Shown here: in pieces, positions 15,081 through 23,395 of the stretch
Numbering within the stretch: position 1 is the stretch's first letter
Layout: the number at the start of each line of letters is the position of its first letter
Virus record (IMG/VR): IMGVR_UViG_3300007538_000067
Location: 1-39,298 of that record
DNA: 39,298 nucleotides
Strand: one strand, 5' to 3'
DNA from: a virus
Translations under genes and position numbers: made by a program
The notes under the pieces: generated by a model
Database searches by the model: none
The model's input: the letters and a program-made list of their open reading frames with translations, nothing else
Told to the model about the DNA's origin: nothing

Positions 15081-15988
15081 GGCCTGTTGACTAACGGAAC
15101 GAAGATATCGGGGAAACGGTCGGTTTCTTGATGTTCTCTACTCCATGCATTCTGCCATTCGGATAAAGAATGATCATGGATTGTGTCGTAATACGCATCG
15201 TCACCTACTTCAAGAATAATCTTAAAATTATCATACGTGGAAGCAGGGATTCTTTCTCCAATGTACCAAGTGATGCCGTCATTAATGGTAACGGTCACAC
15301 CAGATCCAATCTCACAGCTTGTTTCTGAAAAAGCATTGGCGCTGATGACGACATCAACAAGAATTGGACCAACGATCTCTGCCGCATCAACTTCAGTTTC
15401 CTGTAAACAGACAGAACCATTGGTATCTTCTAGCTCGAAAAAAGCCTCGTTTACTGGAAACTCGATGACAACACCTAGGTTGTACTCTAGGGTCTCGTTG
15501 CGAGTCGATGAAACACAGATGAGATAACTTCCTGCCGCCAGGGGATAATACCTATCATCACCACGATCAAGACGTAAACGTTCGTAGGTATTGTATAGAT
15601 CAGATTGTGTATTCATTACCGTATCTAAATACGGAATGTACACGTCTCCATTGGAATCGATATGGATAGAATCTGCATCAAATACAGGATTTCCCTGGAT
15701 AGGAATTTTGTTTAGGTCATATGCAGATACTTGAATGTACTGTGGACGCGGCGGACCTTTCGTAAGAATAATCCAACCAGGAGACGCCAGATTTACCTGG
15801 AACCAGTGATTAAAAGTGCCTCCGCCAATACCACCGTTAGATGTTTGGCTTGTATCGGCACGACCAATAGGTTTCCACTGTGCACCCAAGGTTCCATGGA
15901 GGTACCGCAGAGCAGTTTGGTTGAACGTGCCGATGACTAAAGGATTATTCTGAGTTCTTTGTGGCTGAGTTACTGAGTTCCTGGGCAT
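15077..15988 (-). CDS. Unknown protein, possibly virion-associated
   Basis: The product is beta-rich and has no membrane segment: FNHWFQVNLASPGWIILTKG, VYIPYLDTVM and the C-terminal WSREHQETDRFPDIFVP. The mix of aromatic, Asp and Gly residues resembles phage tail or virion decoration proteins, but I cannot name a family. ATG 15988 was chosen because it reduces the overlap with the upstream HNH-like gene to 44 bases; an earlier ATG at 16021 would add 11 residues and deepen the overlap. The true start is uncertain. Confidence 0.6.
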   Translation of the reverse strand: MPRNSVTQPQRTQNNPLVIGTFNQTALRYLHGTLGAQWKPIGRADTSQTSNGGIGGGTFNHWFQVNLASPGWIILTKGPPRPQYIQVSAYDLNKIPIQGNPVFDADSIHIDSNGDVYIPYLDTVMNTQSDLYNTYERLRLDRGDDRYYPLAAGSYLICVSSTRNETLEYNLGVVIEFPVNEAFFELEDTNGSVCLQETEVDAAEIVGPILVDVVISANAFSETSCEIGSGVTVTINDGITWYIGERIPASTYDNFKIILEVGDDAYYDTIHDHSLSEWQNAWSREHQETDRFPDIFVPLVNRP

Positions 15989-16694
15989 ATGAACTGTAAT
16001 ACAACTCCTGTTCTTCATCATAATCCGGGGTGTTTTTATTTACCAGCGGATGTTGAATAGTGCTTTTGTACTGCCGCTCGACGAGTGGTTCAGGGGTTCC
16101 CGCAAGAAAACGTTGTGCCTGTTCCATTGCCTTAACAGGATCGAACTCTGGCTCAAACGGATAGATGGTCTGCGGCGGAAACATTCGATTCCAACTTGAG
16201 ACTAAGTGGAGAGGGTTAAGACAGTTTTTATTTTTACACGTGCGTGTGACAAATAACTTACCAACGTCCCCCCAGGCGCATTGGTAGATAATTTTGTGGA
16301 CACTGACATTGCTGTTGTACTTGGCATCAAACCCTGTGACATAAGAGGGAAAACGCATGCGTTTATTGCCGAGCCATGGCACCTCCCAGCACTCATCCCA
16401 GTTGCCAACAGGGATTTGTTTCCAAAGCTCCAGCAGTCTTGACTTGTAGTTTTTATTGAGGTAGTTGACGTCAAAACCACAATTGTTGCTTTGGATCTTA
16501 CGGACGCACTCATAACACCAGTGGTCTTTTAGATGCCGGATGCGATGGCCGTACTGGCAGTAGAAGCCACGATAGTAACCATGCGTCCTGAGGTTTTCAT
16601 CAGACATTTTATGGATGCCATCAATGACTGGAATTAAGGTAAAAGTTTTTGCAAGCTGAAGCAGTTTGGATGCATTGGTAAGGGAGTTTGCCAT
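15945..16694 (-). CDS. HNH-type homing-nuclease-like protein, catalytic His apparently lost
   Basis: The C-terminal part of the core (about residues 130-175) keeps the HNH_3 layout: VHKIIYQCAWGDVG, then a zinc-binding CKNKNCLNPLHL. In active members a His precedes the first Cys (HxC); here the segment is TRTC, so the first His is Arg. A Cys/His segment near residues 45-65 (CQYGHRIRHLKDHWCYEC) looks like an extra zinc finger. DNA binding is plausible and cleavage doubtful. It is 3 bases from another HNH-like gene. Confidence 0.65.
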   Translation of the reverse strand: MANSLTNASKLLQLAKTFTLIPVIDGIHKMSDENLRTHGYYRGFYCQYGHRIRHLKDHWCYECVRKIQSNNCGFDVNYLNKNYKSRLLELWKQIPVGNWDECWEVPWLGNKRMRFPSYVTGFDAKYNSNVSVHKIIYQCAWGDVGKLFVTRTCKNKNCLNPLHLVSSWNRMFPPQTIYPFEPEFDPVKAMEQAQRFLAGTPEPLVERQYKSTIQHPLVNKNTPDYDEEQELYYSSYAQELSNSATKNSE

Positions 16695-16697
16695 TGA

Positions 16698-17123
16698 TCA
16701 GGCCTCTAGGTTTCGGTTGCGTTGCACGAAGGTGTAAATCATGTCCGGGTCACGGTGCACAAGCTGACCTTCTTCGTTACGGACACGACGCTTGTACTTA
16801 GGTGCTGGACGCGTCCTACGTCGATACAGGGTCAGTTCCAGGCGGTTGTCACGTTCCCTGTTGCGTTTGTCGTGAAGGACATCAGCATCACCCGGATCCT
16901 CGCCAGTACGTAAGTAGTACACGACCCGATGAGCTGGATATTTGATTCCCAGTAATGAGATGGTGTAAAAACGGCCATCTGTACGCAGCACCCCAGCCAT
17001 ATCACCGGGCTCATGGTTGCGGCCCGCAGTCTTCCATACCAAAGCACTTGGGTATTGATCGGTCAAATCCAAGTTTTCTGCCAACCAACAGTACGAAGGG
17101 AGCTCTCGGTAAGAACGGGGCAT
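16698..17123 (-). CDS. HNH homing-endonuclease-like protein
   Basis: Residues 48-98 match the HNH_3 pattern of phage homing nucleases: GRFYTISLLGIKYPAHRVVY (strand and His), YLRTGEDPGDADVLH with the second His, then NRERDNRLEL where Asn leads the last helix. The C-terminal part is very basic (RRRTRPAPKYKRRVR), fitting DNA contact. It is the first gene of the minus-strand run to 14755, so its promoter must lie in the palindromic gap before 17510. Confidence 0.72.
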   Translation of the reverse strand: MPRSYRELPSYCWLAENLDLTDQYPSALVWKTAGRNHEPGDMAGVLRTDGRFYTISLLGIKYPAHRVVYYLRTGEDPGDADVLHDKRNRERDNRLELTLYRRRTRPAPKYKRRVRNEEGQLVHRDPDMIYTFVQRNRNLEA

Positions 17124-17244
17124 TGGGACCAGGACTTACATTACTAAGGTAGTCTAGCAAGGTTTAAAGCGGTGTAATGGGTGTATACGCGCCTGTTTAA
17201 GGGGGAAACGAGGGAGTCTACCCTTTTATATTTTTTATATGAGT

Positions 17245-17357
17245 CAAGGCTCACTTTTTCAAAAGTGAAACAAAATTCTCGTTTATCCCAAATTAGTCTC
17301 ATGTGTTATTGAGAACAATTCTCAGTACTTGTTTCACTTTTTCAAAAGTGAGCCTTG
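17245..17357. repeat. Large imperfect inverted repeat
   Basis: The 29-base arms at 17245-17273 and 17329-17357 are reverse complements except at the centre, where each carries the same TC dinucleotide inside the palindrome. The two 18-base palindromes start 83 bases apart. The DNA could extrude a cruciform or bind a dimeric protein at two sites. Confidence 0.75.
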
Positions 17358-17464
17358 GCTTTCCTATGGTATATAAGGACGTAGACCCCCTCGTTTAGAC
17401 GGTAAATAAGCAGGTAGACGCCCTAAATGTGCTGTTTAACAGCTCACACTCTTTTATTACCAAT

Positions 17465-17490
17465 AAAAAAGCCCCCACCGAAGTGGAGGC
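17465..17490 (-). terminator. Rho-independent terminator of the glycosyltransferase gene
   Basis: On the minus strand an 8-bp GC-rich stem with a TTCG tetraloop (17471-17490, one G-T pair) is followed by TTTTTT. It lies about 20 bases after the glycosyltransferase stop. Confidence 0.9.
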
Positions 17491-17510
17491 CTAGTCACCC
17501 TGAGCGGCAC

Positions 17511-18791
17511 TTACGTTAGTGCTGGCTCTTGCTTCTTGCGAAGACTTTGGTTTTTCTTCCCCTTCTTACGTGGTTTCTCACTGATCTCAGCTGGGACTGA
17601 ATGCTCAACCTCCTTCATGACATCTTCAAAGATGCCACCAAATTGAGACGCAACTGTGTCCCATGAGAATTGAGGATCCGTTACGCGATCCCAGCAGCGT
17701 TCGCCCACATGCTGCAGATACGTACGGTCCTGGTACAGATTCTCCAGAATTTCAGCAAGGTGATCTGCTGACGGGCAGGGCATCTCCCTTGCATAGTTGG
17801 TATCTACATCAACGTGGTCGCAACGGATCAGCTCGCCATAACCCTCAAAGATCTCTTTGCAAGACGTATGGTCAGGTACCACCTGGGCCACAGCACAAGA
17901 AGCTTGTTCAAAGTTGACAAGCCCCCAGCCTTCACCTTTGCAAGTGTTGACACCAACATCACAAGCGTTATAAATGGTGTTGAGCATGTCCACCGACACG
18001 TTCGGCGGCCCTTCCGTCTGTGTCGTCATGATGATGCGTCCGTTGGGATCAAGACCAACACGAGACATCTCCCTGGCAAATACGCTCATCACATCCCAGC
18101 CCTGATCTTTTAGACCCATGTGCAGGTACAGGCGTGCTTCTGGCTTGTCAACCGCAAACTTGGCAAAACCCCGGATCGTAATGTCAATCCGTTTACGGAA
18201 CTGATTTCTGTTTCCATTAAAGACAATAAATAAGTCTTCTTGGAGACCCAGCTTGCGACGGCATTCTTTCTTGTCCATGGGGTAGAACTGCCCTTGTGTC
18301 ACACCATGTGGAATGACGGCAATGGGCTTGGTAATACCACCCCGCACAAATTCGTGCGCCCCAAATTCCGTGTAGGATATGATGGCATCCCAATCGTTGG
18401 CGGTATCAGACAGGCAACCAATCCATCCATACGAATCCATGGGTGCATAACCCACAAATTTAAACTTGCCCTGTTTGTGTAGGTCTTGGATCTGGCGGTA
18501 CTGTTCATTGATAATCCACATATCATTGATCGTGAACACAATGTCTGGTTGCTCACGTTCAACGATTTCACGGATGCGTTGCTCACCGAATGGTGCGGTT
18601 TGGAATCGATTAGATGAAGGATACATTTTGAAATCCTTCTGTTGCTCACATGGGTCACCCCACCAGTTGTGGCCGAGTACAACAATTTCAAAATTATCTT
18701 TAAGGCGGGTGATGACATTTTCGGTGACCCGAGCAAAGCCGGTCATTGCAACAATGTCACCACACCACAATACCTTAGTTTTTTTGGTCAT
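17511..18791 (-). CDS. Glycosyltransferase, GT4/GT-B type
   Basis: The start MTKKTKVLWCGDI (ATG 18791) is chosen; the frame stays open to 18869 but that part would cross the opposite promoter. The protein, 426 residues, has the two-domain GT-B layout. It has a glycine-containing N-terminal loop (MTGFARVTENV), VIPHGV at 159-164 (typical start of the donor domain), and EX7E at Glu287/Glu295 in EGWGLVNFE. The C terminus is a Lys-rich tail (PRKKGKKNQSLRKK). It could glycosylate host surface, virion or DNA bases; the substrate is not visible. Confidence 0.85.
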   Translation of the reverse strand: MTKKTKVLWCGDIVAMTGFARVTENVITRLKDNFEIVVLGHNWWGDPCEQQKDFKMYPSSNRFQTAPFGEQRIREIVEREQPDIVFTINDMWIINEQYRQIQDLHKQGKFKFVGYAPMDSYGWIGCLSDTANDWDAIISYTEFGAHEFVRGGITKPIAVIPHGVTQGQFYPMDKKECRRKLGLQEDLFIVFNGNRNQFRKRIDITIRGFAKFAVDKPEARLYLHMGLKDQGWDVMSVFAREMSRVGLDPNGRIIMTTQTEGPPNVSVDMLNTIYNACDVGVNTCKGEGWGLVNFEQASCAVAQVVPDHTSCKEIFEGYGELIRCDHVDVDTNYAREMPCPSADHLAEILENLYQDRTYLQHVGERCWDRVTDPQFSWDTVASQFGGIFEDVMKEVEHSVPAEISEKPRKKGKKNQSLRKKQEPALT

Positions 18792-18837
18792 TAAAGCGAG
18801 GCACTCTCGTTTAACTATACAGAAAATCAAAGGAATG

Positions 18838-18843
18838 TAGACT
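18838..18843 (+). promoter_or_regulatory. Candidate -10 hexamer TAGACT
   Basis: TAGACTAGA followed by A-rich sequence ends 17 bases before ATG 18861. The same nine bases occur before the gene at 22853. Confidence 0.4.
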
Positions 18844-18860
18844 AGAAAAAAACTAGTAAT

Positions 18861-19754
18861 ATGAACCAAGCTAATCTTGCTGGTAAGTTTATGCGCTTAC
18901 AGCAAAATGATTTATTTCAAGAAGGCATTGAAGGAGTAATGGCAGGCGGTACTGCGGGCCTTAGTCTCATTGGATCAGACACGCCCGCTTCTCAGATTGC
19001 TCTTCAAACACTTGGCGGTATCGCAGGTGGAGTTGGGATTGGTCTATTAGGTAAAAATATTGGTGCAGCAATAGGTAAACGTTTACATCCACAAGCGCTA
19101 AAAAACCAATCAGGATTATTGGCTTCCATTGGAAGACTTACAGGGCAGAAAACTTTGGCAAGCGGCGGCGCAGAAACAATGCGTTACGCAAAGGGACAAA
19201 TTAAACAAGAACTTAAGCAACAAACATCGGCACAGCTTCTCAATGAAGCATTACAAAACCCACAGGGATTTGTAGCTAAATATGGAGTAGATGCGGAAAC
19301 CTTTAAAAAATATCACAGTGCCGTTGGCGCAGTAGGACAAGGACGTGCGGGTCTTGAAATGTTAGAAAATTTTTCGCCCGCACAAAGACAGCAAATGGGC
19401 GAGGGGCTTCAAGATTTAATGAATCAAGGGTTTAATCAAGTTGAGAACTTAATTAATGTACAAGCTGCAGCCAATATGGATAACAATATTGCAAAAATGG
19501 CAATGTTACAAAAAGGCAAAACAGTTCCAGGGCTTGAGATGGACATTGGAGATGCTTTTGAAAAACTTTTGCAAGGTCCAAGAAAAATCACAGGTGAACA
19601 TATTGGGCGTGCCGTTGGTCGTTTTGCCGGTGATGAAATAGGTGTTATCACCGGCATGGGGCTTGGCGGAACACTATCTGGCGCCCTTGGGATTAAATCA
19701 GAAAAAGATAAAAAGATTGAAGATCTTGAGTTACGGCTCGCTAGAGGATACTGA
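18861..19754 (+). CDS. Gly-rich hydrophobic protein, possible virion-internal or membrane-active
   Basis: The 297-residue product has a Gly/Ala-rich hydrophobic region (GVMAGGTAGLSLIGS, then GGIAGGVGIGLLGKNIGAAIG, residues about 25-75) with Gly-zipper character. A helical Gln/Asn-rich middle follows, and a second Gly-rich stretch (DEIGVITGMGLGGTLSGALG) near the end. Such patterns occur in phage ejection or pore-forming proteins, but no family is recognised. Its 3' end overlaps the convergent primase-helicase gene by 24 bases. Confidence 0.65.
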   Translation: MNQANLAGKFMRLQQNDLFQEGIEGVMAGGTAGLSLIGSDTPASQIALQTLGGIAGGVGIGLLGKNIGAAIGKRLHPQALKNQSGLLASIGRLTGQKTLASGGAETMRYAKGQIKQELKQQTSAQLLNEALQNPQGFVAKYGVDAETFKKYHSAVGAVGQGRAGLEMLENFSPAQRQQMGEGLQDLMNQGFNQVENLINVQAAANMDNNIAKMAMLQKGKTVPGLEMDIGDAFEKLLQGPRKITGEHIGRAVGRFAGDEIGVITGMGLGGTLSGALGIKSEKDKKIEDLELRLARGY

Positions 19755-22358
19755 GTCTGCTCTTATATCCATGCCATATAACTCTTTGTATTTTTCCGGA
19801 TCAGAAGCCACTTCTACAATGGAGGGGTAGTGTTCGTATTTATTTGGGTTTGTTTCACGTACGGCGGTATTAAACACGCGTAGTCCTTTAGATTGTTTTT
19901 TGCTATAAACATTTAACTTGAGCTGGTTTTTGCAGATATCGAGGAACAGCATTTCAAATCGACTGCGTCCTACGAAGCCTACGTTACAGCCACGACAGAA
20001 CTCGACGTAGCTTGGATAGAGCCATTGCTGCCAATGTTGATAGTAGTTACTGGAGCCTTGAGCTGGGATGCATCTACCAATAATTGAACATACGCCTGGA
20101 TCAAAGATGACATGCTGACTCATCCAGTCCAGTACTGGGTTAGAACGTAGGCTTTGTTCTTTTTCATATACCTGGAAGAAATCGACGTGACGTGCGGTCT
20201 CCATCAGATAGGAACGCATGTCATCTTCATTCATATCCAATAGCCAGTTCACAAGCCCTGGCAATAAGGGAGCAAACTCGCCCTGTGGATTACCTTTGTT
20301 GTCGAATTTGATCAGCTCACGTTGTTCTGCTTGTCCACCAGTAAATGGACGGTCGAATGGAATCGTGAGACGCCGACGAGCAAGCCCTGATGTGTAGTCA
20401 GTGGACTGGATAGCTTCATTGGCAGTAATGATTACCATCCCGTGGTACTGGAATGGATCTGCCGTTTCCCCTTGATACTTGCGCTCAGAGCGAATCCAGT
20501 CATTACCAGTGATTGCTTTCAGGCGTGACACGGAACCACCCCAACGATCAGCATCTTGGAACAGCAGAAGTTTTTTACCCATGTATGCCGCTGCTTCAAA
20601 ACGGTTCTTTTCCATGTTTTCGAAGTCAGTGGAGTAAGTATTGCTTTTACCAACCAATGCAACTGCTAGGTTTGCGTAAGTAGATTTACCCGACTTACCT
20701 GGACCTACAATTTCCAGGAACTTTTGAATCTCATAGGTGCCAAGCAGTGTTGCCCGTAGCCATGCCCTAAGCACTTGTGTACGATTCCAAGAGTTGTGTT
20801 GTGTGTACTTCAACCATTTAATAATGTCTTCACATGTGGCGTAGGGATCATATTCATATGGCATCTGTTGCGTCATGAACAGCTTTTTGTTAAACGGTTG
20901 CAACTCCCTGGTTGCTACCTCAAGCACACCATTAGTGAATAAGAGGTAATCCGATCCGTCATACCACTCATCAAACGGCACCAAAGCCTGGAGCTGCTTA
21001 TAGACATCTTCCATGAGGCTGTGATTAAAGCCACGCGGCAGTGTATTGGATTTTGTTAACATCTGCATCTTCTCTCGGATGGTGCCAAACATTTCGATCT
21101 TTGTGAGTTTGGACCAAAGACCTGCCCGTGGGTCGTATAAGAAAAATTGATTATGCGGTTGACTAAACAGCAGGTTGCCCATATACATACTGAGTACATG
21201 GTCTGCCACTACGTTCGATGATTGGTTCCGCCCCCGTGCATCTTTTGGCTCTTTTGAGTTGTCTTGAGGCAACACCTGCCACTTTTGAGTGGATTGATGG
21301 TTACGTGTTGAAGGAGCTTCAAGTTCAGCCAGCTTTTCCATGTGCTCTAAAGTGTCTTGCTCAAGATCAGGAAGAAGTTTGGACACAGCTGTTAGTGTCG
21401 CATCATCAACAGGAAGTGCCCGGTGATCCTCGGAAGGAGCCCAGCCATTCTCCTTCGCAACATGAATGAGTGAGCCGATACCACGACCACCACCTTTACT
21501 AAACGACAACCAACGCTTATGGCACTCACCATCTTTGTACTTATCGGATTGTTTGGACCATTCATCCCATTGGTCCAGCAACGATTCATCCAAGCTATGA
21601 AGCGATTGACCAACCATGATCCAGATGTCATAGTCATCCGTCGCCTCTGGAGGCATACCCCACATGGCTTCAGTAGCTACTTGGATATCCCGTTCGAGAT
21701 CGACTTTGGTTTGGACAGCGAAGTTGGGACCGATGAATCGTGATACTTCCTGCGCCGGTTTTCCCTGCTTGGCGTTTTTGGTGATGATGCTATTTAGCAA
21801 CCATTCTGGGAATTCAGGCAGCTTATCAACCCATTCAAAACCAAGGCCTTCTTTGGTGTAGTAGCCATCAGTTTCTGGATGTAAACCCATCAAAACACCC
21901 TGATGTTTTTTCCACAGGATCTCAAGCTTTTCTTTGTTACCACTTGCGTGCCAGGTGTATTTGTTACGGATGAAGTGTTTGTGTTTATCGCGGTTTAGTT
22001 TGTAGAGTCGACGCTCCCTTCCCTCTTTACCGCTGCAGATGGTAAGGGAGGCAGGCAACGCATCTTGTAGGGAGAGACCACTGATCTCTTCGATGAGTTT
22101 GTAGACGCTTGATCCATCAACATCAACCCAAACCAAACCATAAGGATGGTTGTAGGCAGGGCCGCCAAGTACGCCAATTGCTTTGCAGTCACCTGTTGCA
22201 AGTTCTTCTTCAATTTCTTTGACGCTAAATGGTTTGTTTTGCCAGCCCTGGACGTAAGGATCTTTATTTGCGCCTAGTGGTGTTAGGGGCCAGTCAATAG
22301 GGATGAGATCAAGCCTAATTTCGCCAGGCTTAAGAGCTTGTTGATTTTGGCTTGTCAT
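19731..22358 (-). CDS. PrimPol-SF3 helicase (primase-helicase)
   Basis: This 875-residue protein combines a primase-polymerase (AEP-like) N terminus with a superfamily 3 helicase. Near residue 80 is the metal-binding DVD (79-81) in LVWVDVDG. About 220-305 (YDIWIMVGQSLHSL, DQWDEWSKQSDKY) is a PriCT-type linker. The helicase has Walker A GPGKSGKST (552-560), Walker B-like LLLFQDAD (597-604), motif C GMVIITANEAIQ (640-651) and Arg-finger RRR (661-663). It would prime and unwind the phage genome. The start overlaps the next upstream gene (ATGA). Confidence 0.9.
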   Translation of the reverse strand: MTSQNQQALKPGEIRLDLIPIDWPLTPLGANKDPYVQGWQNKPFSVKEIEEELATGDCKAIGVLGGPAYNHPYGLVWVDVDGSSVYKLIEEISGLSLQDALPASLTICSGKEGRERRLYKLNRDKHKHFIRNKYTWHASGNKEKLEILWKKHQGVLMGLHPETDGYYTKEGLGFEWVDKLPEFPEWLLNSIITKNAKQGKPAQEVSRFIGPNFAVQTKVDLERDIQVATEAMWGMPPEATDDYDIWIMVGQSLHSLDESLLDQWDEWSKQSDKYKDGECHKRWLSFSKGGGRGIGSLIHVAKENGWAPSEDHRALPVDDATLTAVSKLLPDLEQDTLEHMEKLAELEAPSTRNHQSTQKWQVLPQDNSKEPKDARGRNQSSNVVADHVLSMYMGNLLFSQPHNQFFLYDPRAGLWSKLTKIEMFGTIREKMQMLTKSNTLPRGFNHSLMEDVYKQLQALVPFDEWYDGSDYLLFTNGVLEVATRELQPFNKKLFMTQQMPYEYDPYATCEDIIKWLKYTQHNSWNRTQVLRAWLRATLLGTYEIQKFLEIVGPGKSGKSTYANLAVALVGKSNTYSTDFENMEKNRFEAAAYMGKKLLLFQDADRWGGSVSRLKAITGNDWIRSERKYQGETADPFQYHGMVIITANEAIQSTDYTSGLARRRLTIPFDRPFTGGQAEQRELIKFDNKGNPQGEFAPLLPGLVNWLLDMNEDDMRSYLMETARHVDFFQVYEKEQSLRSNPVLDWMSQHVIFDPGVCSIIGRCIPAQGSSNYYQHWQQWLYPSYVEFCRGCNVGFVGRSRFEMLFLDICKNQLKLNVYSKKQSKGLRVFNTAVRETNPNKYEHYPSIVEVASDPEKYKELYGMDIRADSVSSSEP

Positions 22359-22543
22359 ACTTCCGTTTGCTGCAGGACTTCTACTTTAAGATCTTTCTCT
22401 GGGAATGAGCCTTCCTTTAGGATGTTGTAGGCATGGAGATGCATAAGGGTGGGCAGGACAAAACAATCCCCATCCACCGCACTGTTCATGCGGCTCAGGA
22501 GAGTATTCATCCACTCACCCACGCAGATCACGTGGATGTCCAT
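22355..22543 (-). CDS. Unknown 62-aa protein coupled to the primase-helicase
   Basis: The stop overlaps the primase-helicase start (ATGA), which supports translation. Residues such as FVLPTLMHLHAYNILKEG form a good hydrophobic helix. No family is recognised; it may be a small partner of the replicase. Confidence 0.65.
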   Translation of the reverse strand: MDIHVICVGEWMNTLLSRMNSAVDGDCFVLPTLMHLHAYNILKEGSFPEKDLKVEVLQQTEV

Positions 22544-22608
22544 GGAGGGCTCAGTTGTGTGTCTTCTTATCCTACGGCCGCTAAACCGTGCGGACCACCA
22601 AGGATGTA

Positions 22609-22800
22609 TTAAGTTTGTTGAGACTCACTAGACTCAGCTTCTTTATATTTAGCCCTTTTATCAATTGCTTCAAATTCTTTCATCATCTTGTGGTATAGCT
22701 CTACAGCATCTTCCCTGGTGACTACCGAACGCTCACTTGCGATCTGCCATGCGAGACGCTTCCTGCACTCCATCTTGCCGTTGGTGTTGTAAGCCGTCAA
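22609..22800 (-). CDS. Unknown 63-aa protein, start uncertain
   Basis: The product is helical and charged (MECRKRLAWQIASERSV, AVELYHKMMKEFEAIDKR) and reads as real coding sequence. The start is unclear: TTG 22800 or ATG 22773. A nearby ATG on the same strand is in a different frame. It leads the run into the primase-helicase. No family is recognised. Confidence 0.55.
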   Translation of the reverse strand: MTAYNTNGKMECRKRLAWQIASERSVVTREDAVELYHKMMKEFEAIDKRAKYKEAESSESQQT

Positions 22801-22827
22801 TGTACCAGGTGCCTGGGTTCATTGTCT

Positions 22828-22833
22828 TAGACT
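22828..22833 (+). promoter_or_regulatory. Candidate -10 hexamer TAGACT
   Basis: TAGACTAGA, repeated from 18838, ends 19 bases before ATG 22853. No clear -35 box. Confidence 0.4.
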
Positions 22834-22852
22834 AGACGAAAAGAGCAAAAAA

Positions 22853-23395
22853 ATGACGAATTTTAATCTTGCTGCTTACTTAAAAGCACGGCCTGACGCT
22901 GTTACTTACATTTCTGACGCACGTCAGGCAGGTATTGATACAGGAAAGGATTATACACAACGCTACGGTAAAGATACAAGTGGTTGGGAACAAAGGTGGG
23001 TTGATCGTGCCAATAAAAAATATGGTACATCAGCAAAGGATGCCTCTGAGTTTAGTCCTGATCAACTTGCACGGGTACATTTTGAAAACTGGGGACAAAA
23101 CACTATAAACCAAAAAAAATACAAGGATGCCTTGGCTAGTTTAAGTGAAGGTGAGCGTCGCACAGGAGATATTCGAGGTCTTAGCGATATTGATGAGGAT
23201 ACGCGTTCTGAATTGGTAAATGAAAGCCTTAGCAAACAATATGGCGGTGGTATGTCTGATGCCGAGCTTCAAGATTTTGAAACTTTAATTGGCCGTCTTG
23301 AAGGTTCCAAGATGCGTCAGGCAGCTCAATCTAACCGTGCACGTCAACGCGACACCTTTGCTGGTGGCCTTGCCAGTATGATGCGCAATTTCTAA
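22853..23395 (+). CDS. Unknown 180-aa protein, possibly virion-associated
   Basis: The hydrophilic, Gly/Asp/Arg-rich product starts NLAAYLKARPDAVTYI and includes repeated aromatic-turn segments (DYTQRYGKDTSGWEQRW, HFENWGQNTI). No motif is recognised. It has its own -10-like element and overlaps the convergent nuclease stop by 4 bases. Placement in a plus-strand single-gene unit resembles the gene at 18861. Confidence 0.65.
   Translation: MTNFNLAAYLKARPDAVTYISDARQAGIDTGKDYTQRYGKDTSGWEQRWVDRANKKYGTSAKDASEFSPDQLARVHFENWGQNTINQKKYKDALASLSEGERRTGDIRGLSDIDEDTRSELVNESLSKQYGGGMSDAELQDFETLIGRLEGSKMRQAAQSNRARQRDTFAGGLASMMRNF

Larger units (their letters stand above)
17124..17510. other. Gene-free region with nested palindromes
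   Basis: No convincing ORF lies here. The inner inverted repeat has 29-base arms at 17245-17273 and 17329-17357. Each arm contains the same 18-base palindrome, TCACTTTT-TC-AAAAGTGA (17251-17268 and 17334-17351). Between them is TGAGAA-CAA-TTCTCA (17310-17324). Outside, AAACGAGGG(A/G)GTCTAC near 17206-17221 is answered inverted at about 17381-17396, and GTAGAC(C/G)CCCT occurs at 17381 and 17414. A further palindrome GCTGTT-T-AACAGC lies at 17431-17443. Origin, regulator-binding array or attachment site are all possible. Confidence 0.6.

Noticed and set aside
17124-17510. CRISPR-like repeats
   Set aside because: The repeats are inverted and irregularly spaced, without regular spacers.
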